Positions 48,617 to 60,800 of a stretch of 64,000 bases of DNA are shown here, piece after piece. Both the position numbers and the translations under genes were made by a program. The notes beneath the pieces are model-generated. The model did no database searches, was not told where the DNA came from, and saw only the letters and a program-made list of their open reading frames with translations. The DNA is from Kalmusia sp. IMI 367209 (lineage: Eukaryota; Ascomycota; Dothideomycetes; Pleosporales; Didymosphaeriaceae). Numbering within the stretch: position 1 is the first letter of the stretch; each line of letters opens with the position of its first letter. The stretch is from NCBI GenBank assembly GCA_027946365.1, contig JAPEUQ010000002.1, forward strand, positions 1,488,001 through 1,552,000. The letters are read 5' to 3'.

Positions 48617-49379
48617 GCTGTATCATGAAAGGGTTTTGTTGACTCGAAACGATAGAGAATTGTGAGCTGAGGAGTGCGATACATTTTATCTTTAAAAAAA
48701 AAGTGGCTTCTTACGCGTTGGAAAGACGGAAAAGTAGGACCGTATCCCGATAGCGTTGAACGTACTAGCATGTCCGCACGGCATCACTGCGTCGATCTCG
48801 AGATTCTGATCTCATCTCAGTGTTAACGTGGTGCTAGAACACTGCTTCATGCGATGCGTCGGTTGGTTGTATACAGTCCCACACCATTCGGCCCGGCTAA
48901 TCGCAACGTCTACCTTTTACAGCAATTTTTCCAGCTAGCTCTAGCCCGATGGAGAAATCCCAGCAACGTGGAATCGTGAAATGACTTGATAGAATTAGAG
49001 CGCAATACTAAACTGACAACAACCCAAGACGATTCGTGGCCCATCTACTCTGTACGAGCACCTATTCCTAAGCTTTGAAAAATGTATAAAGAGCTGCAAA
49101 GACCGCTTGCCACCGGACCTGGATACCGACCAGAGACGTGATTTGGGTTCTCATTGTCGCGAAAGATTCTCTAGTATGCTCCGAAATGTGTTGGACCAAA
49201 AGGGCTTGACTAGCTGTGTGCGTGTGCAAAATTTCTAATTGGTCTGTAAGGTTTGCTACATCTACATCATATCGCATCAAGTCTTCTTTGACTGATACTC
49301 ACCTCTCCGCTCCTTCTATTTCTACTATCATCATACAGCTTCATGGATCCATACGAATACTGGCTATCCCCAGTCATCT
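48617..49379. other. Intergenic region upstream of the acyltransferase
   Basis: Includes an A/T stretch at 48675-48700 that could be promoter DNA of the minus-strand gene. Nothing else was recognised. Confidence 0.4.
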
Positions 49380-49997
49380 CTCAGCGATGCCCAAACCGCA
49401 TGAGAAGCCAGGAATCTACCAGATCATACTCTGCTTCGCAGTGGTGTCGAGCCTAGGTGGCCCCTTGCTCAAAACGCCCTCGAACGCCGCAATCAGGCCG
49501 CACTCCCACGTTCATCGCGTCGACAGCCAGGTCAATCAACGGCGCTGTATTTCCGCTCCTACTGCATGCTACGCTACCCCGGTCCGAGTTTCGCCTGGAG
49601 CATGCACATTCCTCGGCTTCAGTCTGCTTGGTTCTCTCTCTGCCGCCGCGGTTCCTGCTCCAGACGCGCGGGTCTCCGAAGGGGAGCCACCCGGGTGCAT
49701 CTCCGTCTGGCCTGATTTCACCATGTTCTGCGAGCCTAGGTTCTCGCTGTGCTTGTGTTGCGATTCTCTTCATTGTGTGAGGACAAGGACTATGGGTGGT
49801 TTTTCTCGATAGCGATACTAGGAGCTAGCGTGGGAACGCTCACTGATATACCGATTGGAGGCGCGCTCATGCGGGTCGGGAGCGAGGGGCGCAGCTGGGC
49901 GGCGTTGTTCTCTGGCATGTCATATGGTGTATCGCTAATATGTCACATCTCAGTGAGAATCTTAGCAGTGGGATGGAGTGTGAGTCGGCAGTTTTGA
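49380..49997 (+). pseudogene. MFS monocarboxylate-transporter-like pseudogene
   Basis: A decayed major-facilitator gene of the fungal monocarboxylate (MCH-like) type. Recognisable pieces in order: YQIILCFAVVSSLGGPLLKTPS (a transmembrane helix with the TPS end) near 49420; GAVFPLLLHATLPR near 49540-49580 in another frame; FAWSM and then FLGFSLLGSL after further frame changes; and a long C-terminal block at 49797-49997, with LGASVGTLTDIPIGGAL then SGMSYGVSLICHISVRILAVGW. At least three frame changes and a large internal loss are implied, because the helices in between are missing. No start codon with an intact first helix was found. It is clearly non-functional. Confidence 0.7.
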
Positions 49998-50773
49998 ACC
50001 GCTTTGTAACAATTTGTTCTCTCGATGGAAGCGTGCGATGGCCGCATGTTGCACTGCACCGCTAAGTCGATGGGTAGGCCGCAATGGCGACAGACGATGC
50101 AGCTCTCCTTGAATCTATGGCTGCGCGTGAGTGCGTGGAAGAACGTTGAAAAAAGAGAATAGGAAGAACGATTTGGAAGAACGATTTGGAAGGACATAAT
50201 TTTGAATGTTGTAATAGACCTTCAACCAGTCCCCAACAAGGTGAATCACCAAGTGCAGCACAATTGATGACACGGAAAGTCCTACGCGAGAATCTTGAAT
50301 TCCTCCTAATGGGAAAGTGTATAAGACGAACTACATAGATGCCGCTCTCTACCCATCCCGTTCGCCCCTCATACCCGCCCGACCGCCTGTCCGTACCCGT
50401 CCTTCGACTAGACCGTAACAATATGACATAGATGAATGGAAAGAGTCGTCCAAACCGGCCCGTATTCCGCCACACATTCCTCTAAACATCTCATTCCATC
50501 CCATCGTAACACGCAACAATTAGACCGAGAACAAGAAATTCGATAGTAAAATAACCCGTAAAGCTTTTCTCAATGATCGATCCGTCGAGAACACCAATTG
50601 ATACTGAATGTGGCAACCCTGTCTGACCAAACCATGGCAGTGGAGATGGTTGATCGCAATTGTCGCCGTGATAAGGAAAGGGGTATAAATGATTGCGGGT
50701 CTTTTGCTCGGTAACGTAACAACCTTGCAGAGATAGGTTCTTCTGCTGGGGGTCATGTCCGTTGACGGCTAGT
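49998..50773. other. Intergenic region, 3' side of tup1
   Basis: Contains the tup1 3' flank. Two near-identical copies of gaagaacgatttg are adjacent at about 50164-50189. No gene was recognised. Confidence 0.45.
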
Positions 50774-53528
50774 CTACGGGCCGGAGTATCTATCGAACCT
50801 GCAACATGTTAGTCAATGCCGCTTGATAGCTGACGGCGGGATGGGGAGGGAACAAGTGCAGGATAACTAGGAGTTGGCGATGAGATTGGTGGTGTGGTGG
50901 CATGCATGCAGGCGCGAAGCTCCGGCGATTGCAGATTGCATCTGTGCATCTGTAACGGCTGGGGTAAATCGCGCTTGCATATGGGGCGATCAAGCTTGTA
51001 GATAAGCATGGCCATTGGTCCACAGCCCACGCTCTTTTCGTCCATGCCGCGTGGGGTGCATGGGAGCGAGGAAGCTCCGTGCCAAGCCCACACCACATCT
51101 CCTCGCCGTTGGGATAGGCACATGGCCAGCCACGTAACTCGATGTCGAGATAGGTCATATGACAGCTTTCCCGACATTTCGATGCAGATCGTGGGGGATG
51201 CATGCGGTGAAAGGGTAATTACTCACCTCCAGATCCGAGCACGCATATCACCGCTGCCCGTGGCGAAGATGCCTCCCGTTGGGCTGGGTGCGACTGAGAT
51301 AACTGTAGAGCATTAGCTCATCGGGTCTGATGATGTTGCATAATCGCAGTTTGATTGTGCGACTAGTCGCCGCCGTAGCGGTAATCCTGAAACGGATATG
51401 GTGGAAATAGCGTACCTGAATTCTTGTGCCCTTGCAACATAAGTTGGGCAACACCAGTGTGAGGATCCCAGAACTGCACACCGCGATCTTTGGAGCCGCT
51501 GAGAACCCAATCGCCATGTGGAGTCAATGCCACACTGAGAACAAAGTCCTGACGCTTTTGTTAGCATTCGTACACTTTACCTTCGTTTCAAAACATACCT
51601 TGTGGCCCTCGAAAGTGCGGATGCATTTGCCGCCAGCGACAGAGCCGGGAATGAGGCGGGATGGAGTGGTCAACTCCCACATCTTGATGGTCTTGTCCAA
51701 GCTTCCGCTGACCAAGCGATCTCCAGAGGGAGCGAACGCCACTGAGTAAACACTGTCCTTGTGGCCTGAGTCACCTTCCAAACGCACAACTAGGTTGCCA
51801 TTATGGCAGTCCCACACGCGAACGCTCTTGTCAAGAGAACCGGCCGCAACGTAGCGGCTGTCCGGAGAGATAGCTACGGTTGTCACGCCATCCTCGATGG
51901 CCAGGTTGAGCACCTGCTGATTCGTCTCAAGATCCCACAGTCGGACAGTCCTATCGCCGCTGCCAGAGGCAATGATTCGGCCATTTTTAGCAAAGTCCAG
52001 CGAGTAGATGTCCTGTTCGTGGCCGGTGAACTGATGCTTGATCGAACGGCTTGAGATGTCCCACACCCTGATCACCTTATCCTCGGCTCCCGTAGCAAGG
52101 TATCGCCCGTCGGGGCTGAAGCAGACGCTGCGGATATACAGGTCTCCATCTTCCGGGAGACTGCTATCCTGAAGATGGGCAATCGGGGTTCCCGTCTCCA
52201 CGTCGAAGATCTGAGCCGAGCGATTACAGCCCGTGGCCACATAGCGACCATCTGAACTGAAGCGAACACAGCAGACGACGCTCTGGTGGGGCAGGTTATG
52301 AATCAGATCTACGTCCAAGACGCGCCTGGCACGAGGATTGAAGACAGCGAACCAGTCGTTCTCCTCCTTCTTCAGGTTTGCTGGTAGCGACTCTAGATCA
52401 AGGTCAGCTAGAATATTACTCTGGCTGAGTGGCATCTGGGGCGGGCCAAGCGGATGCTGCTGATGCGGAGGGGGGGGCGGGGACTTGGGGCGATCCGGGG
52501 TAGGGAGCCGCGCTATTCTGCTGAGGGGTGGCCGGTCCAAGGGGACCACGCGGACCCGGACGCTTACCACCTGGTGAGGCAGTAGGCTGCGGGGGCTGGC
52601 CGTAACCTGTGGAGAAACCAGTTAGATCCGTTCAAGACATGATCTCTGTTGCGAGAAAACATGGATAGCTTGCGCGCTTACCATTCATCGAAGGACCCGA
52701 CTGGCCGTAGCCACCGAAGTGCTGAGGCGGTCCCGGGGCTGGGTTCAAACCGGGTGGACCTTGTGGACCTCCTCCGAGTTGTGGGGGGAGACCTCCAGGG
52801 TGCTGAGGCTCTTGCTGGGGAGGTGCTAGAGCGGGACCGCCTTGATTGTTGCCTGCCATGATGCCGCCAAAGAGATTGCTAGGCCCATGACCGATGGATG
52901 GAGGCGGGGGCTGAGAGGGGCCGTGATGCTGCGAGTTCTGACTGGGGCCGCCGCGAGCTTCGAGTTCGCGTTGTAGGCGCGCGATCTCATCCTCATATCT
53001 GGAAACGTGTTAGAAATCGTGCTGGTGGTGCTGGTGGTTGCGCTGCGGAGACAAGTCCAGCGGTGCCATTTAGCGCATGAGGTGCGTAATGCTCCGACGC
53101 CATCTCTCAGTCCAGATGAATTAGCAAGACTCACTTTGCTTTGAGCTGAACATGCTGCTGCTCTAGGGAATACACCTTGCCGCGGATCATCTCAATCTCT
53201 TGGATGTGGCGAGTGACTGTGCCAAGGTATGGTTAGCCATTTGCACTCGCTGTAAGAAACCAAGCGGTGTACTCCATCAAGAAGTTTGCTCATGTGGTTG
53301 CATATCGCGTTGACTTCAAAGCGAAACAGAGAAGCTATCGATTTACGACCACTGCTGCTGGACATGATCTGGTGAGGGAGACGGCTGCTACTCACTCTGG
53401 CCTTCGTAGTCGACGCTGCGACTGGACTCGGTCTCGAATTCGGCGCGTATCTGGTCGAGCAGCTCATTGAGGCGCTGGCTGGGCGCACCCGCAGGAGGCC
53501 CGATGCGCGGAGGGTAGCCGTGATTCAT
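50774..53528 (-). CDS. tup1: Transcriptional co-repressor Tup1 (RcoA/TupA)
   Basis: Nuclear co-repressor that works with Ssn6/Cyc8 and recruits deacetylases. Exons 53396-53528, 53135-53216, 52682-52998, 51599-52606, 51416-51548, 51227-51302 and 50774-50798. The N-terminus ([24 protein letters not shown]) is the tetramerisation helix, followed by a Pro/Gln/Gly-rich middle. Seven WD40 repeats begin near [17 protein letters not shown] and end GDMRARIWR. The fourth exon is one base too long: upstream and downstream parts are in different frames, and the break maps to a run of eight C (52470-52477). With seven C the protein closes at 590 residues. The last intron (428 nt) is long; reading through it stops right after IWR at 51223. 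It is divergent from ccg-9. Confidence 0.9.
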
Positions 53529-54480
53529 GGCGACGATGTACGCAGGACGGTAGGATGATGAGCGTGTTCAGATATTGGTGGATGCAGATTTGAGAAGGAC
53601 ACGGTCGTTAGGGCGGGAATGGCGGTACGCTGGGGGGGTGGCAGGCTCCAAACTCAGACACGAGGCTGAGGTCGCACACGTTGTGGGCTGCGACGAGGGC
53701 GGAGAGTGGAGCGGAGCTTGCGCAAAGCTCCGAAGGGGAGCGAAGGGAGGGCGCGATGGATTGTAGCAGGATGGACGCGCAGCTGGGATGCAGCGCAAAG
53801 TTGGGAGGACGATGCAGGCGTGGAGAGGTGAGAGAAGGGTGAAGTGTGCAGAATTGGAGCTAGTCGATTCGCGCGGGCGACCGTGCTTTCTCTGGGCATG
53901 GGCGCAGGATGGGAGGGTGCGCTAGATGAAACGAGCGCCGGACATGGGGCCAGCCAGCAAACAACAACAACGACGACGAGACCCACCTTGCAAGCTGCCC
54001 ACGGGCGCACAACGTGAGTGCTGCCTAGCTGTCGTCCTACCCACCCGCCGTCCGGCTGCCAAAGCCTGTCAAAGCCTTCGTCTGACAATGTGCGCGCCAG
54101 TGCAGTCTCGCGCGTCCCAGCATCGTACAGGCCAGCCATGGCCTGCACCTTCCCCCCCCCCGTCGGCTGGCCACCTCTGCTCCTTGACCAAGTCGCACAG
54201 TAAACGTCATGCCGGAGGAGCGAGACCACCATACTGTGGACCCGCAAGGGCCGCAAGGAGGGAACAGCCCTCCCCCCCAAGAAGGCCGCGTTTCAGAGGC
54301 TTCGGATGCATGCCTTCGGGAGCGGTCGTCAGTACCGGCGTGCGTGTGATGGCGCCTCGATGTGTTCGCGGAGAGCCCGCCCGGCTCGCTAGCCGGAGCA
54401 GGCAAGCGCCGCCCGCCACGCGAGCACGGCGACTCGGCTACGGCGCCCGCATCCCTGCTTCCAGCGCCTTGCTGTTCTCG

Positions 54481-54504
54481 CCAATCCGCCAATCCGCCAA
54501 TCCG
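54481..54504. repeat. (CCAATCCG)3 tandem repeat
   Basis: Three perfect 8-bp units, each including a CCAAT pentamer, within the tup1/ccg-9 intergenic region. Confidence 0.9.
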
Positions 54505-55042
54505 CCCGACGCCAGCGCTCAAGTGGTGTGAGTTGCACCGCCTTTGCTTTTTTGCAACTCGATTGTCTCCCGCCGTCTCCATCGCCATCGCCTCGCTGCA
54601 ACAGTCCCTCGCCGTGCCTGCCTGCGCCCCCGTCAGGTGGCTTGATACAAAGCGTGCTCATTGGCACATTCACGTGTCCGCGGAGCAGACCACCCGCCAG
54701 TCACACCGTGGGGGCGCCTGGAGTAGCATGCATTCACGATATCTGCACCCGTCATGTGCTGTGTCTCCCGCCGTGCTGTCGACGACGTACCGTCTTCACC
54801 GACTCTCTCAACTATGACTAACACTACCAGCGCACACGACGCTGTGCTTCACATCCTCACCAGCTACCACTAGTCACGCGTCCGAACGGGCGGCGGGTGG
54901 CTCTTTCAACGCCTGCAATGCGATGCCCTATTTAAAGCCTCGATATATAGCCCGAACAATAGACTTTTCAGCTTTCCGTACAAGTCGTCTTATGTGCTCC
55001 CGTGGCGTGAGAAAGTCGATCGTTAGCCTTTCGCCTCCAAAC

Positions 55043-55050
55043 TGACGTCA
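55043..55050 (+). promoter_or_regulatory. CRE palindrome TGACGTCA upstream of ccg-9
   Basis: Perfect ATF/CREB-type site 72 bp before the ATG and 24 bp before a TATA-like stretch. AtfA-type bZIP factors respond to stress through this element in fungi; a role here is inferred from position. Confidence 0.6.
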
Positions 55051-55121
55051 GAATCGATCCACGGCTGCGAGCGTATATATATTCTCCTTTGTACTCAACA
55101 ACCTCACGCTACAAGCACACA

Positions 55122-57601
55122 ATGCCATTCCAAAACACCTTCCTCAAGGCACCGCGACCGGCTGTGCGGCGACAAACCACCCGTCATGCCTTCCAAGCTG
55201 CCACCTCCATCAAGAACCAGAAGCGGCACGAAGAGACTGATAACGGCTTGACTCTCCAGGTAAGTAGCTAACATATTCATGGTACACTACTTGGTTCACC
55301 ACTTGACTTCTTTTTCTTATGATGTTGAAGTCGTTACCCGAGTCATTGTACCACTTCATGCTGCTAACGACAGTTCCCTAGACACTATTCGTCGGTATTG
55401 CGGTGCAAGAAGGCCCCAACGGCTCCTTGGACATCGGTTTCGCCTCCCATGATGGCACCTACTCAATAGACTTCGCAGTCACCACGCTGACCCTTAGATC
55501 ATCTCAATCCGGTTCCGAATCGGGTATATCCGGCACCTCCACACCGGCAGACAGCGCTTCTGGCACCTCTACTCCCGTCTTTAGAGAAGAGTTGCCTGAT
55601 TACTTAGCCGACTTCTTGGTCTCTAAACTGAAGAGCTATCAGACGGAGCATCTGTATAAATTCACAGGTGCTGGCATCAACGAAACTGCCATGAAGCACA
55701 GCCCGCAGCTTGCGGCGCGCTTATGGCAGGAATTGGATATTGTTCCATTGGTGATTCCGAATGACTTTTCTCAAAATCAGAAGCACACCGAGAGCACTAA
55801 GCATACCGTGCTCGTGGACGAAGAGGCAGATTCCATGGCGAGAAAGGCACTGCTGTCAGTATCATCCAAGAACTAGTGCTTGTATTGCTAAAGCTTACGC
55901 GAAACATAGTCACTTCGGTCCTACAAACCAACCCCGACTGAGCATCGGATACCGGAACAAAGTCGAAGTGGATTGCGACGGGCGCGCTCAGATCGCTGTT
56001 TGGGACGATTTCAAGGGCACTGTTAATCCAGAGACAACCTGGAAGGCCACGCTGAAATACGCTGAGTCTCTGAAGAAGGACAACGCTCAGATTGCTTTTT
56101 TCAACAGCACCCCGCAAGGTGGCGGTGTTGCTTTGATGAGGCATGCACTGATCCGGTTCCTTCGAATCATTGGTGTGGATGCTTCTTGGTTAGTGTATTC
56201 TTCTTTTGAATCGTTCACATTACTATGCTGACGATCTGCGCTAGGTACGTGCCGAAGCCAAAGCCTGAGGTCTTCCGCATCACCAAGAACAATCACAACA
56301 TTCTCCAGGGTGTTGCCGATCCAGACTTGCGTCTCACGAAAGATCAGATCGCCATCCTAGACGATTGGTGCAAGCAGAACGCAGAGCGCTTTTGGATCTC
56401 CAAAGGTGGTCCTCTTGCCCCTCGTAAGAATGGCGGCGCAGACGTGATCATCGTCGATGATCCTCAAATGCCCAGCCTAGTCAAGATTGCAAAGGAACAA
56501 GACCCCGACCGCCCTGTCATCTTCCGCTCGCATATCCAGGTTCGCGCCGACCTTGCAGACGAACAAGACACTCCAACGTCCGAGGTCTGGAACTGGGTGT
56601 GGGAGAATGTTAAGCAAGCGGATTTGTTCGTCAGTCAGTGAGTAATACCAAAGCTTGGTTTTTATTGAAAGTAAGCTCATTCCTCCAGCCCTGTCCGCGA
56701 GTTTGTACCGAAGACTGTGACCCCCAGCAAAGTCGGTTATCTTCCTGCGACAACCGACTGGCTCGATGGCCTGAACAAACACCTGAGCGACTGGGATGCC
56801 CAGTACTACATGCACGAATTCGAGACCGAATGCTTCAAGCAGCGCATGTCGCGCCTTGCGTACCCAGCCCGCGACTACATTGTCCAAATCGCCCGCTTCG
56901 ATCCCGCAAAGGGGATCCCAGACGTGCTCGCCTCCTACGCCGCGTTCCGACGCTCATACATGAAAGACAAGCCAATTGAAGAAGTGCCACAGCTTGTCAT
57001 CGCAGGGCACGGTGCCATTGACGACCCCGATGCCACATACATCTACGACCAGACCCTCGACCTGTTGGACACCAAGTATCCAGACGTCAAGGATGACGTG
57101 GTGGTCATGCGCCTCGGGCCAACCGACCAGCTGCTCAACGCGCTCATGTCGACCGCGCACGTCGCCCTCCAGCTCTCCACACGCGAGGGCTTCGAAGTCA
57201 AAGTCAGCGAAGCCCTGCACAAAGGCGTGCCTATCATTGCAACCAAAGCCGGCGGCATCCCGCTGCAAGTCCAGCACGCGAAGTCCGGATATCTCGTCGA
57301 GCCGGGCGATTACACCGCTGTGGCGAAATACTTGTATGATCTGTTCACGGATAAGGACTTGTATGACGAGATGAGCGAGTACGCAGCGACGCATGTTAGC
57401 GACGAGGTCAGCACGGTGGGAAATGCGCTGAGCTGGTTGTATCTTGCGGATAGGCTGCAGAAGGGGGAGAAGCTGGAGCCGAACTCGAGGTGGGTCAACG
57501 ACATGGCGAGGGAAGAGGCTGGGCTGGGTTACCGTGAGGGGGAGACTAAGTTGCCGCGGAGCGAGGATTTGAACCTGAGCCACGACCTGAGCCACGATTA
57601 G
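55122..57601 (+). CDS. ccg-9: Trehalose phosphorylase/synthase (CCG-9 type, GT4)
   Basis: Cytosolic retaining glycosyltransferase (GT4) that makes or phosphorolyses trehalose; the Neurospora orthologue is clock-controlled. Exons 55122-55259, 55382-55854, 55910-56188, 56245-56637 and 56689-57601 sum to 731 residues. The N-terminal domain contains QIAFFNSTPQGGGVALMRH (glycine-rich substrate loop) and ADVIIVDDPQMPSL. The C-terminal domain has VQIARFDPAKGIPDVL, then LSTREGFEVKVSEALHKGVP, the GT4 EX7E motif that binds the donor sugar phosphate, and ATKAGGIPLQV. The tail ends in a repeated LSHD. Residues about 75-105 form a Ser/Gly/Thr-rich loop. The start MPFQNTFLKAP was preferred to an ATG 11 codons upstream. 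A CRE and TATA lie just upstream. Confidence 0.93.
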
Positions 57602-57873
57602 ATGGGGAAATAGATTGCGGGTTTGAAGAGGCGAGCGTTGTACGCTGGAGAATGTTTCACTTTTTGCTCCCTGGTTTGGGTGGTGCACGTCCAGTTCTTT
57701 CTTGCTTGTACGATCGATACAGCGTGGAACAGTCGTAGATCTCAGATTGGTAGTTTAGTTAGATCTTATCCGTCCTGTCGAAATAGGAATCGACTTGGGC
57801 AAGAAATCGCATTGGGTATCACAAAGGTATCACAAAAGTAACAATACACAACCCCTAAAGCGCAGCCGCAAAA

Positions 57874-60800
57874 TCACTCAAACTCCTCCCCGGCATATAC
57901 TCCCCTCAGCTCTCGGATCATCTCCCTTCCCTCTGCAACCACGCTCTCAACGCCATCGATCCGGGTACCTAATGACCCAGCAAAGTCGCCCCACGCCTTC
58001 CCTTCTTCCCCGACAACAGCTTCAAAGTCCCTCACCAGCGCATCCACTTCGCTCACCATCCCGTCCACCATGTCCGCAAAAACTTCTTCCACGATCCGCT
58101 CGTGCGCTTTCTCCACTACCCCGCTCATCTTGGGAAATATCCTCGCAGACGCCAAGTGCGCCATGACAGCATCCTTGCGGCGGCCGTCAGCAAGCCCCGA
58201 GACGGGAGAAAGCGGCGGTGTCGTCGTCGCCGTCGTAGCAGTAGTAGCAAAGCCAGGAGAAGAAGCAGGCGTGCCCGCAGCCGAGAACGAAGCAGCGCCA
58301 TACGCAGGCGCCATGAGGGCGGCGATGTGGGAAGAAGCGTGAGCGTGCAGGGTGTCTGCCTCGAGGGCTTCTGTGGCGGCGAGCAGCGCAGCGAAGGCGT
58401 TGGATGTCACGCGTTCGAGGATGCTGCGGCGGTGGGGGAGAGTGTCGAGGAGGTTCTGGATAGGGGTCGGCGCTGTGGGCAGATACTCTGTATATACAGA
58501 ATTAGGTGCTGAATTGAGGGAGTGGCAGAGGAGAGGGGTTGGGGGACGGACCGTGTAGTGAAGCGGATAGTTCGTCGAAGACGGCGTCGACGCTGTCTAG
58601 CAGCGAGACGTGGTGGTCTTCGACCGTCTCGCGGAAGAAGTCCCAGTTGCTTTGGAGCTGGAGGCGCATTGGGCCGATGAGCTCGTCGTTCCAATTGCGA
58701 GGGCCTGTGGAGGGGGTTTTGTGTGTGCCGGCGTGGCGGCAGAAGGATGCGTAGGTTTGTGCGTCCCACTGTGGAGGGTCAGTGTGTTAGTTCAATGGAG
58801 GTAGCGCGTGCGGAAGCGGATGGGATGGCGACATTTGATATAGGCTGGAGAAGACGTTCGTAGAGGGAGGTGTTTACCTTTGTCCACTGTTTGCTTGTCT
58901 CGAGAGCGGCTTTGCGCCATTCTGAACGATGTTCCCCTGGCACTGTCAATGCTTCGCTCTATTTGTCTTTGTAAAGAAGTACTTACGAATGGGTAAGACA
59001 ATCGCAGAAGCGAACTCGCGGTTCAAAGTCGCCTTGACACTATATATCTGTGTAGCAGGAAGAACGAGTTTCTACGCTGCATTAGCATCCTGTATCATCA
59101 TGAAAAGCCTTGACATACCTTCACGACCACCCCCTCTAATTTCTCCAGCACCTTCTGCACCTGAATGACTTTGTCTGCGTCGATAGTGTGCGTGCCGCCA
59201 ATAGCCCACTGTCTCAACGCACCCAAGAAAGCCGGAACCTCACTCTCCATAAACAACGTCGTCTCTTCAAACAGCTCTTCAGCGGCGATGCAATGCAAAT
59301 ACCTCCTGAGGTCAACAACGCCACTTAGTTCCAGCCTCGCCTCAGCACGCTGCTGGTCTTCCCACCGATGGCGCCAGTACTCTCGGCTGCCCACGCAAAA
59401 CACCTTCAGGTCGCCCATCTGAACCTGGCTCCAATACCGCTCGATAAGCGTCTCCGCAACCCTCCCGTTCCCCCTTCCGACAAGGAACTTCTTCAGCCCA
59501 AACTGCAATTCAGACAGCATGTCGCGGGCGCGCGCCTCCTGCTCGACAGCCCCCGGCACGCCGCGCCGACGCAGCGCAGAGCTCCGGTGCACCTGTCTCC
59601 GCAAAGAATCGATCTGCTGCCGGAGCATGCGCACCTGCCACGCTACATCCGCGTCTTTGCGCTCCACCTCGCGCGTGTCGATCTCGCATGACTCCGTGCA
59701 TATGATCCTGAGCGGACGGTGCCGTTCAGTCCTGCTGATGATGTCGGCAATGCTGGGATCGGTTTGAGCGGCAGCTAGCGAGGTCACGGTGAATATCTCG
59801 TCGCAGCTGCGGAAGTAGTGCTCTACCGTGCGGGCGCTGGAGCGGTCGAGATGTTCTGGGCTGGGACAGTCGGCTAGGACGATGCCGGAGTGGAGGATGG
59901 GAGAGCGGAGGTAGACACGGATAGTGCGGATGAAGGGCCAGAGCGCTGGGGTGTTGCTGGTGGTTGGATTGCTGGTCAGACTGTAGAGAATGTCTGAGCA
60001 CTCTTCGGCGTCGAAAGCGGGTGTTCTCCAACAGGTGGCGTCCCCACCACCTGGGCGAGTGTTGAGGAAGGTGATTGCATGCTGGAGGAGGAGGTCGCAT
60101 AGGGATATGCCAGCATCGCTAGGGTATTGGAGAATGAAGGCTTCGGAGAAGTTTTGATGGTCGTGGAACATGGCTTCAAGCGTGTGCCATGCCTAGAAAA
60201 CGGATATTAGTTATGAAAGGATTCTACATGGAGCTTGGAACTAACATACCTTTTCAGACCGGCGTCTGATCTCACGGCGTTCTTCAACATCATCGATCTC
60301 CTTGAAAGCAGGCTCATAGTAGCTACAAAAGCCACGCAAAACCTCCTCTACCATCTCCTTGATCTCCCTAATACTCTTGTACTCCACCTCAACAGCAAAC
60401 GGCTCATTGTGATGAACAGGCTGAAGCCTATACTCAACGATGACAGATGCAGCGTGACTGCCCGCCATTTCCTACAACAGCATCAGTGTTATGATCGCGC
60501 CAATGGACCTTGAAACGTACCTCTTGAGCAAGATGCGGAACATCGAGCAAAGCATTGATGACATCGCTCTTCCCAATGCCTTCCCGCCCAATAAGTGCAG
60601 CTTTCCTCGTCACCTTAGGCTCCCACCGGCCCAGCCGTTCTGCCGTCTGCTTCAGCGCACTCAGATGCGACCCTGCTCGATGACTCGCCGCGCAGCCCCA
60701 AAGCGCCAACTCGATCCCCTTCATCTCCTCCTTCGTCTTCTTCAGCGCCGCCTGAAACTCAGGATCGAAGAACGGCTCGTCGGGCATCTCCTCGGTCGCT

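Larger units (their letters stand above)
53529..55121. promoter_or_regulatory. Divergent tup1 / ccg-9 promoter region
   Basis: About 1.6 kb. The + strand is G-rich at 53570-53900 and C-rich at 54000-54800, as expected for long pyrimidine-rich leaders on both sides. Near ccg-9 there is a TATTTAAA (54929-54936), a CRE (55043-55050) and TATATATATT (55074-55083). Confidence 0.6.
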
